64,000 nucleotides of DNA, from contig CAWKCO010000011.1 of assembly GCA_963848175.1 (NCBI GenBank), positions 186,001-250,000 on the forward strand, in the 5' to 3' direction. The position numbers were made by a program, and so were the translations under genes. Source of the stretch: JAMZMI01 sp963848175. Lineage in GTDB: Bacteria > Bacteroidota > Bacteroidia > Cytophagales > Cyclobacteriaceae. The notes beneath the pieces were generated by a model that saw only the letters and a list, made by a program, of their open reading frames with translations, did no database searches and was not told where the DNA came from. This document shows, piece after piece, positions 1-8,652 of this stretch. Every line of letters starts with the position of its first letter. The stretch's first letter is position 1.

Positions 1-755
1 AAACCGAACCATCCTAACCAAAGCAAGAATACTCCGATTACTGCCAAAGGCACAGAAGAACCTGGCTTGTCGATTACTTTACCATCTACATATTTACCCA
101 AACGAGGGCCTACGATGATGATACCAGCAAGTGCTCCCCATCCACCTACAGAGTGAACTAGTGTAGAACCTGCAAAGTCATAGAAGCCCATAGCGTCTAG
201 AGCTCCACCGCCCCACTTCCAGCTACCAATAATTGGATAAACAACACCCACAAAGATCACAGTGAAGATCATGTAAGCTCCAAGCTTCACACGCTCAGCC
301 ACAGCTCCAGATACGATGGTAGCAGCTGTAGCAGCAAACATCGCTTGGAACAAGAAATCTGTCCAGTAAGTGTAACCGCCACCAGCATAAGCAGAAGTTA
401 CGTCTGCAGTAGCTGAAGACTCGATACCGAATCCTGCAAAGCCGAACCAACCTGGCACCTCAAACCCTGGGTACATCAAGTTAAATCCACAAAGAAAGTA
501 AGTCAGGATACCAATGATAGGAGTTAAGGTATTCTTGAAAAGAATGTTAACCGTGTTTTTGGCCTGACCGAAACCTGCTTCTACACCAGCAAAGCCCAAG
601 TGCATGATGAATACTAAAGCAGTCGCCAACATCATCCAGATGTTGTTTGCGGTGAGCAGGTTGAATGCTACATCTGCCGCTAGATCAGCTTGAGCGACCG
701 TCTCCACGGCTCCCTCGGCTGAGTTAATCACTAAAAGGTTGGTGATCATGTTCAT
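1..755 (-). CDS. amt: Ammonium transporter Amt (N-terminal part, cut by window edge)
   Basis: Inner-membrane ammonium channel of the Amt/Rh family. The reading frame starts at the ATG at 755 and runs off the left edge after 251 codons. The visible part has the family hallmarks: FIMHLGFAGVEAGF in the first helices, the FDAFSG-like segment GFYDFAGSTLVHSVGG carrying the first pore histidine, and GPRLGKY after it. The second pore histidine would lie outside the window. The N-terminus (ATNNIW-like LLTANNIWMMLATALVF) is typical of Bacteroidota Amt proteins. No glnK/PII gene is visible on this side. A second, fused Amt lies at 34964-37216. The identification is secure; the truncation is only the window boundary. 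Confidence 0.93.
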   Translation of the reverse strand, partial: MNMITNLLVINSAEGAVETVAQADLAADVAFNLLTANNIWMMLATALVFIMHLGFAGVEAGFGQAKNTVNILFKNTLTPIIGILTYFLCGFNLMYPGFEVPGWFGFAGFGIESSATADVTSAYAGGGYTYWTDFLFQAMFAATAATIVSGAVAERVKLGAYMIFTVIFVGVVYPIIGSWKWGGGALDAMGFYDFAGSTLVHSVGGWGALAGIIIVGPRLGKYVDGKVIDKPGSSVPLAVIGVFLLWLGWFG

Positions 756-1250
756 AAATTTCAAATTTAATTTTGTTGAAAAAAACCTTTGGTTAATAAT
801 ATGTCGTCACATATTCCATTCACCAAATAAAGTAATTGTTTTTGCTCGTTCAAAATAATTCTTTCATTTTTTCGAGCCTTACATTAAGAATTTATCAATT
901 CCAACAGCCGTTTTTTTAACATTATAATAATGAAACCTTGGTATTTTTATCAATCATCATTTTGAACCCATTTTTCAAGTAAGCGGCTTGAGCGTATTGT
1001 AAATATTTTAGCTAATGAAATTTTCAGAGCATATTCGACCAATTCATTGAATAATTTTCAAAAAACAGAAGATTTCACAAAATAATCTTCCTGCCGTTGC
1101 GATCCACACAAGCATTTCTATGGTTCATTGAAAATTCCTTAAAAATCACAATCAAAAATTGGGCAGGCGCACCAGAAGAACACTTTATAGAAAAGACCTC
1201 ATAGTTTAATCTTGGAATAGTTCAATTATCTATCGCAAAAAGAGATTTCC
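756..1250. other. AT-rich intergenic region, nothing recognised
   Basis: About 495 bases between the start of amt (leftward) and the end of the T9SS protein gene (leftward). It is AT-rich, has no open frame of useful length and no hairpin followed by a T-run that I can see. It should hold the amt promoter, but no clear TAnnTTTG box is visible in the right orientation. Confidence 0.4.
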
Positions 1251-3816
1251 TCACCGCATAATGTATATAATCCCCTTGAAATCGGAGTTGGTAAATTGGA
1301 TATGATAATAATACGTCCCAGTAGGATGCCCATTGCCATCCCAAGAAAAATCACGGTTTGGTGATGAGAAGACCTGCTTTCCAGACCTGTTGTAGATATT
1401 AATAGATTGAAACAGGTTCAAACAGCGATCTGGTGGCAGGTTTCGCTTGGGATCAAGATGGCCAAAGCAGGAAAAAGTCTCGTTTTTATCATCACCATTC
1501 GGAGTAAAAGCATTCGGAGGATCAAAGCCTTCAAAAACATCGAGTGTTTCAATCACTTCCAAATAAATAGAAAAGGTATCCAGAGCTATGATTGGGCATG
1601 CATTATCAACTACTTGCAAGACTATATTATAAGGCTCCTTATTTCCGGAAACAAAATTACAACTGGGAGTCCAAGATAAGGTTGAAGAAATCTCCCCCAC
1701 TGCTGTGCCTTCATTGAACAAAAACCCTGATGGAATAAACTGATTTTGCACCAACGATACAGTAATCTCATCTTGATCCACATCCGAAGCTGTAATATTG
1801 AGATCAAAGGGCTCGTTGACCTCCAACTGAAAATAGCGACTACCCTTATCAAACATGGGCGCATTATTTTCGGGAAGTGGGATACGAACAAAAACCGAGA
1901 CCGTATCGTGGTTTTTAACTTTACATTTATCAACATCTTCCGCGACAAAATGGAATAGAAACTCGTTGCGCTCAAGCAGATTGAGCGTACGACATTGCGG
2001 CTTCCATTCAAAACTTGATGTCACTTGCGCTAAGCCCTTTTGATCCTGAAATTGCGCACCTACTTCAAATGGATCAAAACCTACACCAACTATTCTCAAC
2101 AAAACAGAATCCGCATCTGCATCGCTGGCTGCCAGATCAAAAGCCAACGCTTCGTCAAATGACAAGGTAATGGTGTCCGCAACTTCGGCGATTAACTCGG
2201 GATCCGTATTCCCAGGCAAGATCACCTCTAAATCTACCCACTCAATGGCCGGGTCGGCATACTCACATGAATCCACATCTTCTACTTGTATTCCTAGCTT
2301 GAAAGTTTGGCGATCAGAAAAATCGTAGACCTGACAGTGGGTTTTCCACTTAAATACACCTTCTAGCCGCCCGGGCGTACTGGATATTACTTCGTAAAAC
2401 ATCCCTCGCTCTTTCAACGTGAGTGTATCGTCGATAAAAATATCCACCTGAATTGAGTCTCCATCCGCATCCGTAGCTACAAACGGAATAAAGATAGAAT
2501 CTTCTTCGTTGATGACATAAGCATCTTGAATGGGGTCAAGCTCCACTATCTCATTGAAAGGCGGCTCTACTTGTATGCTCATCCTGACGGTATCAAATTG
2601 AGGCAGAGGACATACGTCCAGCATCACCATAAAATCCACAACAAATGGACGTCCCCTCAACGGAGGACAATCTGGTGCGCAATAGTTGACTGTTAGCTTC
2701 TTGTCCGCTCCAATTCCTAAGCGTGCATCATCAAAAAATTCGTAATCCCCATCAAAATTCACTGGATTGGCTTTGAACTTGATGGTATCGCCTTCATTCA
2801 CGTTTTCCACCAAAAACTGAAAACATTTATCATCTTCCACTGCGTATGTGAGCACATCGGTGGCTGGATCAAATCCGGGATTTTCAGGCACAATCACGCT
2901 CAACTTGGGAGGTGGTGGCGAATCACAGTCGTCAATAACCAACAGTTGAAAATCTCTCTGCGCCAAGCCTATTTGCTGCATCACTCCATTAATTTCTCTC
3001 CATTCCCTAATCTCCAATGAAAAAGCATGCAGTCCCGATTCTTTTGGTTTCACTGTAAGTCTTCCGCTGCTACTTACCGCAAGTGGAGGTGTCCCACGTA
3101 TCGCATTACTTTCACTAAAGCCCGATTTCCACCTCACTTTAAGATCACGACCAAAAGTGGATTCAGGATAAGCATCTAAAGAGGAGCTATTCAACGGAGT
3201 AACCAGCCGATAACTCAGGGAATCCCCGTCTGGATCGCTCGCGCTGAAATCAATGTAATACAATGCATTCACGCATGCATAGTCACCCAAAGGCCTATTT
3301 AAACCAGGAGAACTATTGATAAAAACTTTACCATCTTTCCACAAGGGCGGAATGTCAAGAGTAAATTTCGCACCTGCCTCATCAGGAGCAACGATATTAT
3401 CTATCGCTGCACTCCTACAGCACCTTTCCCAAACGATCATATACCCTTCTGCATCCGCAAAATCAGCAGGTTTCCAAAGCACCGTAGTGGACCATTTCAC
3501 TCTAGCGGTTTTGAGTTCGTCTATGGAGCACTCCACATTTGTGTATGGAATCTCCACAATATCCGCCAATGATAAGATTTCCTTAAATAATAATTTTCCG
3601 GAGGATTTGGCAAAAACGGAAACCACAATTTCCGACTCAACATTGCTGATTGGATTGCCATCTTGTGCTTCGTCCCAATATTGATAAACATTGATTTGAT
3701 ACCTTCCAGGTGCAAGGGTCACAAATTCAATTTCACCTCCTACAATGTGATTGGCTCGGAGCCATACTCGTGCTCAAGATCAAAATAAGAACACACAAAA
3801 AGCGATTTATGGGCAT
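1251..3816 (-). CDS. Large secreted repeat protein with T9SS type B (CHU_C-like) sorting domain; frameshift in signal peptide
   Basis: Probable cell-surface protein exported by the type IX secretion system. The C-terminal ~90 residues (PPNAFTPNGDDKNETF ... IYNRSGKQVF ... WDGNGHPTGTYYYHI) form a gliding-motility-associated type B sorting domain. The body holds at least three ~110-residue Ig/cadherin-like modules with DADGDS-type turns and a W-K/T-x-x-C motif (WKTHC, WKPQC, WTPSC). The typical mature start NHIVGGEIEF lies just upstream of the GTG at 3722, but no start codon precedes it in that frame. A good signal peptide (MPINRFLCVLILILSTSMAP) begins at the ATG at 3816 in another frame. Dropping one base near 3756 joins the two as ...STSMAP-ANHIVGGEIEF. 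The gene is therefore either frameshifted or mis-sequenced. Ligand unknown. Confidence 0.8.
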
Positions 3817-3877
3817 GATGTTTTCAATATGGTGATGTTTCAACTGACATCTGATCGTCTTATGGTCAAAGTATTAC

Positions 3878-3885
3878 TAATTTTG
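3878..3885 (+). promoter_or_regulatory. Bacteroidota -7 box (TAATTTTG) before rlmD
   Basis: TAATTTTG matches the TAnnTTTG -7 consensus of Bacteroidota sigma-ABfr. It ends 6 bases before the ATG at 3892, so the mRNA would be almost leaderless. This supports 3892 as the rlmD start rather than the in-frame starts at 3751 or 3862. No convincing -33 element seen. Confidence 0.45.
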
Positions 3886-3891
3886 CGGCCT

Positions 3892-5284
3892 ATGAGGCAT
3901 AGTAAAGTTATTGAAAAGCTGGAGATAGTTGGAGTATCTGCAGATGGTAAAAGTGTAGGAAAGCAAGAAGGTCGCGTTTATTTCGTGACTGGTGGAGCTC
4001 CAGGAGATGTGGTAGACATTCAAGTCACTGGTAAAAAGAAGAAATTCTTTGAAGGGTACATCCTCAATTTTCATACAAAATCAGCAGCTCGTACCGAACC
4101 ATTCTGTGAGCATTTCGGCACATGTGGCGGCTGCAAATGGCAGCACATCAACTACCCAGCCCAGATTCAATTCAAGCAAGAGCATGTAGGAGAAAACCTT
4201 CGCAAGCTTTCCAAAATGGATTTACCAGCGATGCAGTCCATCATAGGGTCAGAAGAAACCACGTTTTATCGCAACAAGTTAGAATTTACGTTTTCTAACA
4301 ACCGATGGGTGACTCGTGAAGAGATTGATAGCGGAGAAGAACTGGATCGCAACGCGCTTGGCTTTCACATCCCAAAGCGTTTTGACAAAATACTGGACAT
4401 AAACAAATGCTGGCTACAGGCCGACCCGAGCAATGAAATACGCTTGGAAACGAAGCGATTTGCAGATGAAATTGGCATGCCTTTTTTCGACATCAAAGCG
4501 CAAGAGGGGCAGCTAAGAACAATGATCATTCGCACGTCTATCACAGGCGATTTGATGCTCATCATCCAATTTTATTATGATGATGAAAATCGCATTAAAT
4601 TACTAGATCATTTGAAAACCACCTTTCCGCAAATTACCTCACTCAATTATGTAATAAACAATAAGGGTAACGAAACTTTCTTTGACCTGCCAGTGCACAA
4701 CTATGATGGTGAGGCGTACATCACTGAAGAAATGGAGGGCTTAAAATTCCGTGTGGGGCCAAAGTCTTTTTATCAGACTAATTCCAAACAAGCATACGAA
4801 CTTGTATAAAGTCACGCGCGATTTTGCAGGACTTTCTGGAAATGAGGTAGTGTATGACCTCTACACAGGCACAGGAACCATCGCCAATTTTGTAGCCAAA
4901 AACGCGAAAAAAGTAATCGGTGTAGAGTCTGTGGAAGATGCCATTACAGACGCTAAGAAAAATTCGGAACTCAATGGCATCACTAACACTACATTTTTGG
5001 CAGGAGACATGAAAGACATGTTTACCAATGAATTTGTAAACGAGCACGGTGCACCTGATGTAATTATTACAGATCCACCGCGAGCAGGAATGCACCCAAA
5101 AGTGGTGGAAATGCTTAATCAAATCAAACCTCCAAAATTGGTGTATGTCAGCTGCAACTCCGCCACACAAGGCAGAGACTTGGAATTGCTTGCACAAAGC
5201 TTTGAAGTAGTGAAAATTCAGCCAGTGGATATGTTCCCACAAACACATCACGTGGAGAATGTCATTTTATTAAAAGCCAAATAA
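3892..5284 (+). CDS. rlmD: 23S rRNA (uracil-5-)-methyltransferase RlmD family; single-base frameshift near 4804
   Basis: SAM-dependent m5U methyltransferase acting on 23S rRNA. An N-terminal TRAM domain (residues ~1-60, EGRVYFVTGGAPGDVVDI) is followed by the Fe-S cysteine set (CEHFGTCGGCKWQH) and the Rossmann methyltransferase domain with YDLYTGTGTIANF, the DPPRAG motif and the catalytic cysteine in YVSCNSATQ. The frame breaks at about 4801-4805: frame 1 ends QAYELV-stop at 4809, while the family sequence continues QAYELYKVTRDF in the next frame. One surplus base (a T or the G in CTTGTAT) explains it. Both halves are otherwise intact and well conserved, so a sequencing error or a very recent mutation is likely. 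The next gene starts 2 bases after the stop. Confidence 0.88.
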
Positions 5285-5286
5285 CC

Positions 5287-5649
5287 ATGCAAAACGACCC
5301 TACCCTCAACCCGAAGTATTTAGGCACTGTCTCTTCAGATTTTGTAAAAGTGGCAGATTTGCTAAAAGAAGCTTCATATCAGATCAGAAAAAGAGATTTT
5401 TCTGAATACCCGGTTTTTCCTGTCTCGATGGATGATCAGCCCATTGGCCAGTTGCTCTACGAAAAAGGCCAAATGGAAAACAAATGGAACTACTACGCGT
5501 CGTTTATTGAGGAGTTTGCTCAACGAAAACTTATAGAAGAAATTGACCGTTTCAAAGAAGCGTATAAAGATCCAGATGAGTTCTGTTGTCTTTTCATTAT
5601 TGACAAAGAATTCACAAACTTCATTTTCATCCCTTATCCCGAGGACTAA
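5287..5649 (+). CDS. Conserved hypothetical protein downstream of rlmD
   Basis: A 120-residue soluble, acidic protein without signal peptide or membrane segment. It begins 2 bases after the rlmD stop and is probably co-transcribed. I recognise no domain. It ends in an aromatic, Asp/Glu-rich segment (CCLFIIDKEFTNFIFIPYPED). The composition is helical in the middle (FIEEFAQRKLIEEIDRFKEAY). The tight linkage suggests translation-coupled expression with rlmD, not necessarily a shared function. Confidence 0.7.
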   Translation: MQNDPTLNPKYLGTVSSDFVKVADLLKEASYQIRKRDFSEYPVFPVSMDDQPIGQLLYEKGQMENKWNYYASFIEEFAQRKLIEEIDRFKEAYKDPDEFCCLFIIDKEFTNFIFIPYPED

Positions 5650-5778
5650 CACCGATAGACTCAGCACCAATAGCTAACAATGTTTTTGTTACTAATTAAA
5701 TTCGTGTTGGTCTTTCGGAGAAGTCAGAAAATGAACAATGCACGATAAACGCTGTTTTCAAACAAAAACCAAAATAAC

Positions 5779-6621
5779 ATGGAAGAACAAGTATCAGAGC
5801 AAATTGATCATGTAAAAGACTTTTCGGATAGAGCCTTGGCGTATGTATGGGAATATGGCCCAAACCTAGTCTTAGCGATTATTACCCTCATTGCGGGTTT
5901 GTGGATCATCAAAGTTGTCGCCAATAGTTTTCACAAAGTGATGACGAAAAGAAATTTCGACCCTTCTTTAACGCCATTTCTGAAAACGTTGGTAAGCATG
6001 ACGCTCAAGGTGCTGCTGATCATCTCTGTTGTGGGCATGGTGGGAGTAGAAGTTACTAGTTTCATCGCAATATTAGGTGCCGCAGGTTTGGCTATTGGTT
6101 TAGCACTGCAAGGAACACTTCAGAATTTTGCAGGGGGCGTAGTTATCTTGATTCTTAGACCATTCAAAGTTGGTGATGTACTCGATGCTAAAGGCTACTT
6201 AGGAATCGTGAAAGAAATTCAAATCTTCTATACTATCGTCAATACGTTTGATAAAAAGGTTGTTTACATACCGAACGGAAGTCTGGCCAACTCCGATATG
6301 ACCAACTATTCTCAAGAAGAAGAGCGAAGAAACGAATGGACATTCGGCATTGCTTATGGTGATGATTATGACAAGGCAAAAGCACTTCTTCAAAAATTTG
6401 TAGAGGAAGACAGCCGAATACTAAAAGACCCAGAACCATTTTTTGCACTGCATTCATTGGGCGATAGCTCAGTAAATATCGTCGTTCGGGCTTGGTCTAC
6501 AGCTGGGGACTTGTGGCCTGTATATTTCGACATGAACGAGCGAGTTTACAAAGAATTCGCAAAAGCAGGACTCAACATACCATTTCCTCAAATGGATGTT
6601 CATCTTCACAAAAACGAATAA
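5779..6621 (+). CDS. mscS: Small-conductance mechanosensitive channel, MscS family
   Basis: Inner-membrane tension-gated channel of 280 residues, the short MscS type. Three membrane helices lie at about residues 28-48, 65-90 and 93-115. The pore helix shows the Gly/Ala-rich pattern GAAGLAIGLALQGTLQNFAGG, followed by the cytoplasmic beta domain motif RPFKVGDVLDAKGYLGIVKEI and PNGSLANSDMTNYS, then an alpha/beta C-terminal domain. The start ATG at 5779 gives an ordinary cytoplasmic N-terminus. The gene is alone on this strand and ends just before a strong hairpin terminator. Confidence 0.95.
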   Translation: MEEQVSEQIDHVKDFSDRALAYVWEYGPNLVLAIITLIAGLWIIKVVANSFHKVMTKRNFDPSLTPFLKTLVSMTLKVLLIISVVGMVGVEVTSFIAILGAAGLAIGLALQGTLQNFAGGVVILILRPFKVGDVLDAKGYLGIVKEIQIFYTIVNTFDKKVVYIPNGSLANSDMTNYSQEEERRNEWTFGIAYGDDYDKAKALLQKFVEEDSRILKDPEPFFALHSLGDSSVNIVVRAWSTAGDLWPVYFDMNERVYKEFAKAGLNIPFPQMDVHLHKNE

Positions 6622-6631
6622 TGTTAAACTG

Positions 6632-6666
6632 AAAAAAGGCCAAATCCTCGCAGATTTGGCCTTTTT
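6632..6666. terminator. Bidirectional terminator between mscS and prx
   Basis: Perfect 9-bp stem GGCCAAATC / GATTTGGCC (6638-6646 / 6653-6661) with a 6-base loop, flanked by six A on the left and five T on the right. It can serve both the rightward mscS transcript and the leftward prx transcript. Confidence 0.85.
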
Positions 6667-6686
6667 GATGCTCGTTATTTTTTTAA

Positions 6687-7316
6687 TTAATGAGCAGACA
6701 GGTAAGAAGCTACACCTTCACGGGTTGCACTCATCGCTTCTTTTCCTTCTTCCCAGTTAGCAGGGCAAACTTCTCCATGCTTTTGCACGTACTGCCATGC
6801 ATCCACGATTCTTAGCATTTCATCAATATTTCTACCTAGAGGCAAATCATTGATGGTTTCATGTCTTACAATTCCTTCTTTGTCAATAAAGAAAGTCCCT
6901 CTATAAGCGATTGGCGCTCCTTCGAAAGTCAACCTTCCTTCCTCATCGTAGCTCCAGTCTCCTGCCAATACGCCAAAGTTGCTAGCAATTGTCTTAGATG
7001 AGTCTGCTACCAAAGGGTAAGTCACTCCTTCTATACCACCATTTGCCTTTGGAGTCATCAACCATGCAAGGTGAGTCTCTTCCGTATCGCAAGAAATACC
7101 TACTACTTGTACTCCTCTTTTTTCAAACTCAGCAAGTTTGGTTTGAAAAGCCAAAATCTCTGTAGGACAAACGAAAGTAAAATCTTTCGGGTAGAAGAAA
7201 AACATCACTTCTTTCTTGCCAATGTACTGCTCTAGAGAAAAATTCTCAACGATTTCCTCCCCGTTAATTACTGCCGCTGCATTAAATACTGGTGCACTTT
7301 TACCAACTAATGACAT
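6687..7316 (-). CDS. 2-Cys peroxiredoxin (AhpC/Prx1 type)
   Basis: Thiol peroxidase that reduces H2O2, organic peroxides and peroxynitrite in the cytoplasm. At 209 residues it has the usual length. The peroxidatic cysteine is C50 in the motif DFTFVCPTEI and the resolving cysteine lies near the C-terminus in GEVCPANW, making it a typical 2-Cys enzyme. It lies 21 bases downstream of the Fur/PerR-family regulator at 7338-7787 on the same strand and is almost certainly in one operon with it, so it is probably peroxide-induced from the operator at 7807-7831. No AhpF is visible nearby; the electron donor is unknown. Confidence 0.95.
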   Translation of the reverse strand: MSLVGKSAPVFNAAAVINGEEIVENFSLEQYIGKKEVMFFFYPKDFTFVCPTEILAFQTKLAEFEKRGVQVVGISCDTEETHLAWLMTPKANGGIEGVTYPLVADSSKTIASNFGVLAGDWSYDEEGRLTFEGAPIAYRGTFFIDKEGIVRHETINDLPLGRNIDEMLRIVDAWQYVQKHGEVCPANWEEGKEAMSATREGVASYLSAH

Positions 7317-7337
7317 AATCTGTTTTCTATTTATTAA

Positions 7338-7787
7338 TTAAACAATGGTTACTTTTTGATCTGGATCAGGCTTCTCTCCGTTTATTTGCACTTTGATGTC
7401 CGTAATCCTAAAATTCTCAATTTTTTTCTTGTCAAAATACTGGTTGATTATCTCATTCAGCTCTTCATCAAAATAGTCTTCAATTTCATCCGTATTCACC
7501 GCGTAGATATGGCTATGAGCATCTAGTTTGGCATCATACCTTTTCATGCCATTTTTGGAGGCTACCCGTGATGCCAAATTTGCTTCAACAAGCTTTTCCA
7601 AAATTCGATACACACTACCCAAAGAAATACTCGGATTATTTTCTTTAATAGCTACATGCACCTGCTCTGCGGTAGGATGTTCATCTACCACCATGAGCTG
7701 ATGAAGCACCGCTATCCGTGGGTGCGTGGCTTTCAAACCAGCCTCAGCGATCAATTCTTTGGTATGTAGATATGTATTAGAATTCAC
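7338..7787 (-). CDS. perR: Fur-family transcriptional regulator (PerR-like)
   Basis: Metal-dependent DNA-binding repressor of 149 residues. The N-terminal winged helix (LKATHPRIAVLHQL, SLGSVYRILEKLVEANL) is followed by a dimerisation domain with DAHSHIYAVNTDEIEDYF. The CxxC structural zinc pairs found in many Fur/PerR proteins are absent, so the metal-site arrangement differs from Bacillus PerR. The peroxiredoxin gene follows directly, which favours a peroxide-sensing role over an iron-uptake role. The upstream region has a 7-bp inverted repeat centred on the -7 box (7807-7831), consistent with autoregulation. The sub-family name is an inference. Confidence 0.85.
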   Translation of the reverse strand: MNSNTYLHTKELIAEAGLKATHPRIAVLHQLMVVDEHPTAEQVHVAIKENNPSISLGSVYRILEKLVEANLASRVASKNGMKRYDAKLDAHSHIYAVNTDEIEDYFDEELNEIINQYFDKKKIENFRITDIKVQINGEKPDPDQKVTIV

Positions 7788-7806
7788 GTTTAATTGAGAA
7801 TAATTC

Positions 7807-7831
7807 CTATTTGATACAAAGATACAAATAG
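7807..7831 (-). promoter_or_regulatory. perR-prx promoter with overlapping inverted-repeat operator
   Basis: On the minus strand TATCTTTG (7824-7817) is a perfect TAnnTTTG -7 box. It is bracketed exactly by the inverted repeat CTATTTG (7807-7813) / CAAATAG (7825-7831) with an 11-base spacer. An operator wrapped around the -7 box, 20 bases upstream of the regulator's own start, is what an autorepressing Fur-family protein would use. Confidence 0.6.
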
Positions 7832-7854
7832 TCCTCGAATATCAAAATTTTCCT

Positions 7855-7884
7855 CAAAGAATACCCTAAATAGGGTATTCTTTG
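7855..7884. repeat. Perfect 14-bp palindrome in the divergent intergenic region
   Basis: CAAAGAATACCCTA (7855-7868), AA, then TAGGGTATTCTTTG (7871-7884): every base of the arms pairs. There is no T-run after it and it lies between two divergent genes, so an operator (or cruciform) is more likely than a terminator. It sits 17 bases upstream of the rightward -7 box at 7901-7908. Confidence 0.7.
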
Positions 7885-7900
7885 ACTGCCTAGATATCCT

Positions 7901-7908
7901 TAGCTTTG
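7901..7908 (+). promoter_or_regulatory. -7 box (TAGCTTTG) for the 8059 lipoprotein operon
   Basis: Perfect TAnnTTTG match on the plus strand, about 150 bases before the ATG at 8059, leaving a leader of roughly 145 bases. The 30-bp palindrome at 7855-7884 covers the region where the -33 element would lie. Confidence 0.4.
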
Positions 7909-8058
7909 TTTTCTAAAACTTACCTTATGCTCATCTGTCCATTATAAAATATCTCTTCTTCTTAGTTTTTTTTCATCTAAAAATGAGACCTACTCGTCGA
8001 GTAATACTGACATATGGATTATAAGAGAATTAATTTCACTCCCAAAAACCGAACAAAA

Positions 8059-8604
8059 ATGAAAATTTTCACTACCGCATTATTGCTATTTAGTACTCTT
8101 ATCTTCACAAGATGTGGAGAAGAAGGAGTAGGAGTAAACATTGGGAAAGAGTTTCCTATAGAAGTACCTGTTGAACTACCAGATTTTCCAACTCCTTCTG
8201 GGGTAAATCCTCCGGCTTTCACGTTAGGAGATACTTATTCAATTTCCAAGGTAGAGGCCTTTCAGAATGAAGCCGTGGCTGAAGTGGTATTTAATAGCAT
8301 AAAATATGCTATTATCGGTGTTGACCCAGATGAACAAATTGGGGTCGAAGATATGACTCTCACAATTACAGTGGGGCAATCTCAAATCATCCTGCCTATT
8401 TCTGATAGATTTGAAAACGGTGTTTTACAAAACCTAGATAAATCCCAACCTATACCTGGCATTGACGGAGAGAAGATTGCACAAATCTTGAAAGATGGTG
8501 GTTCCATTGGTGCCGATGCAACTTTTGATTTCACTACTACACCTACTTCTATTGAATTCCAGTTTGTTTTTTACTTTGACGTAGTAGTTAAAGTGAGAGA
8601 CTAA
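8059..8604 (+). CDS. Putative lipoprotein of unknown function
   Basis: A 181-residue protein starting MKIFTTALLLFSTLIFTRC, a short hydrophobic signal with a cysteine at residue 19, so probably a lipoprotein, although the lipobox (FTRC) is poor. I chose the ATG at 8059 over the in-frame ATG at 8014, because the longer form would put 15 polar residues before the signal. The mature part is beta-rich and acidic (VEDMTLTITVGQSQIILPIS ... SIEFQFVFYFDVVVKVRD). No family recognised. Its stop codon lies within a 22-bp tandem duplication, and the DUF6588 outer-membrane protein follows 48 bases later, probably in the same operon. Confidence 0.75.
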   Translation: MKIFTTALLLFSTLIFTRCGEEGVGVNIGKEFPIEVPVELPDFPTPSGVNPPAFTLGDTYSISKVEAFQNEAVAEVVFNSIKYAIIGVDPDEQIGVEDMTLTITVGQSQIILPISDRFENGVLQNLDKSQPIPGIDGEKIAQILKDGGSIGADATFDFTTTPTSIEFQFVFYFDVVVKVRD

Positions 8605-8632
8605 TTCACCTAAAGTGAGAGACTAATTCACC
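8589..8632. repeat. Exact 22-bp tandem duplication across a stop codon
   Basis: Two identical 22-bp copies, 8589-8610 and 8611-8632, each beginning TAAAGTGAGAGACTAATTC. The first copy encodes the last codons and TAA stop of the lipoprotein gene; the second is non-coding. Exact identity implies a recent slippage event. Confidence 0.9.
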
Positions 8633-8652
8633 ACACCTAAATATTGAATAAA

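Noticed and set aside
4778..5251. Open frame antisense to the second half of rlmD
   Set aside because: Shadow of the conserved methyltransferase core.
8589..8632. Possible start of a repeat array (CRISPR-like)
   Set aside because: Only two copies with no spacer; a tandem slippage duplication.
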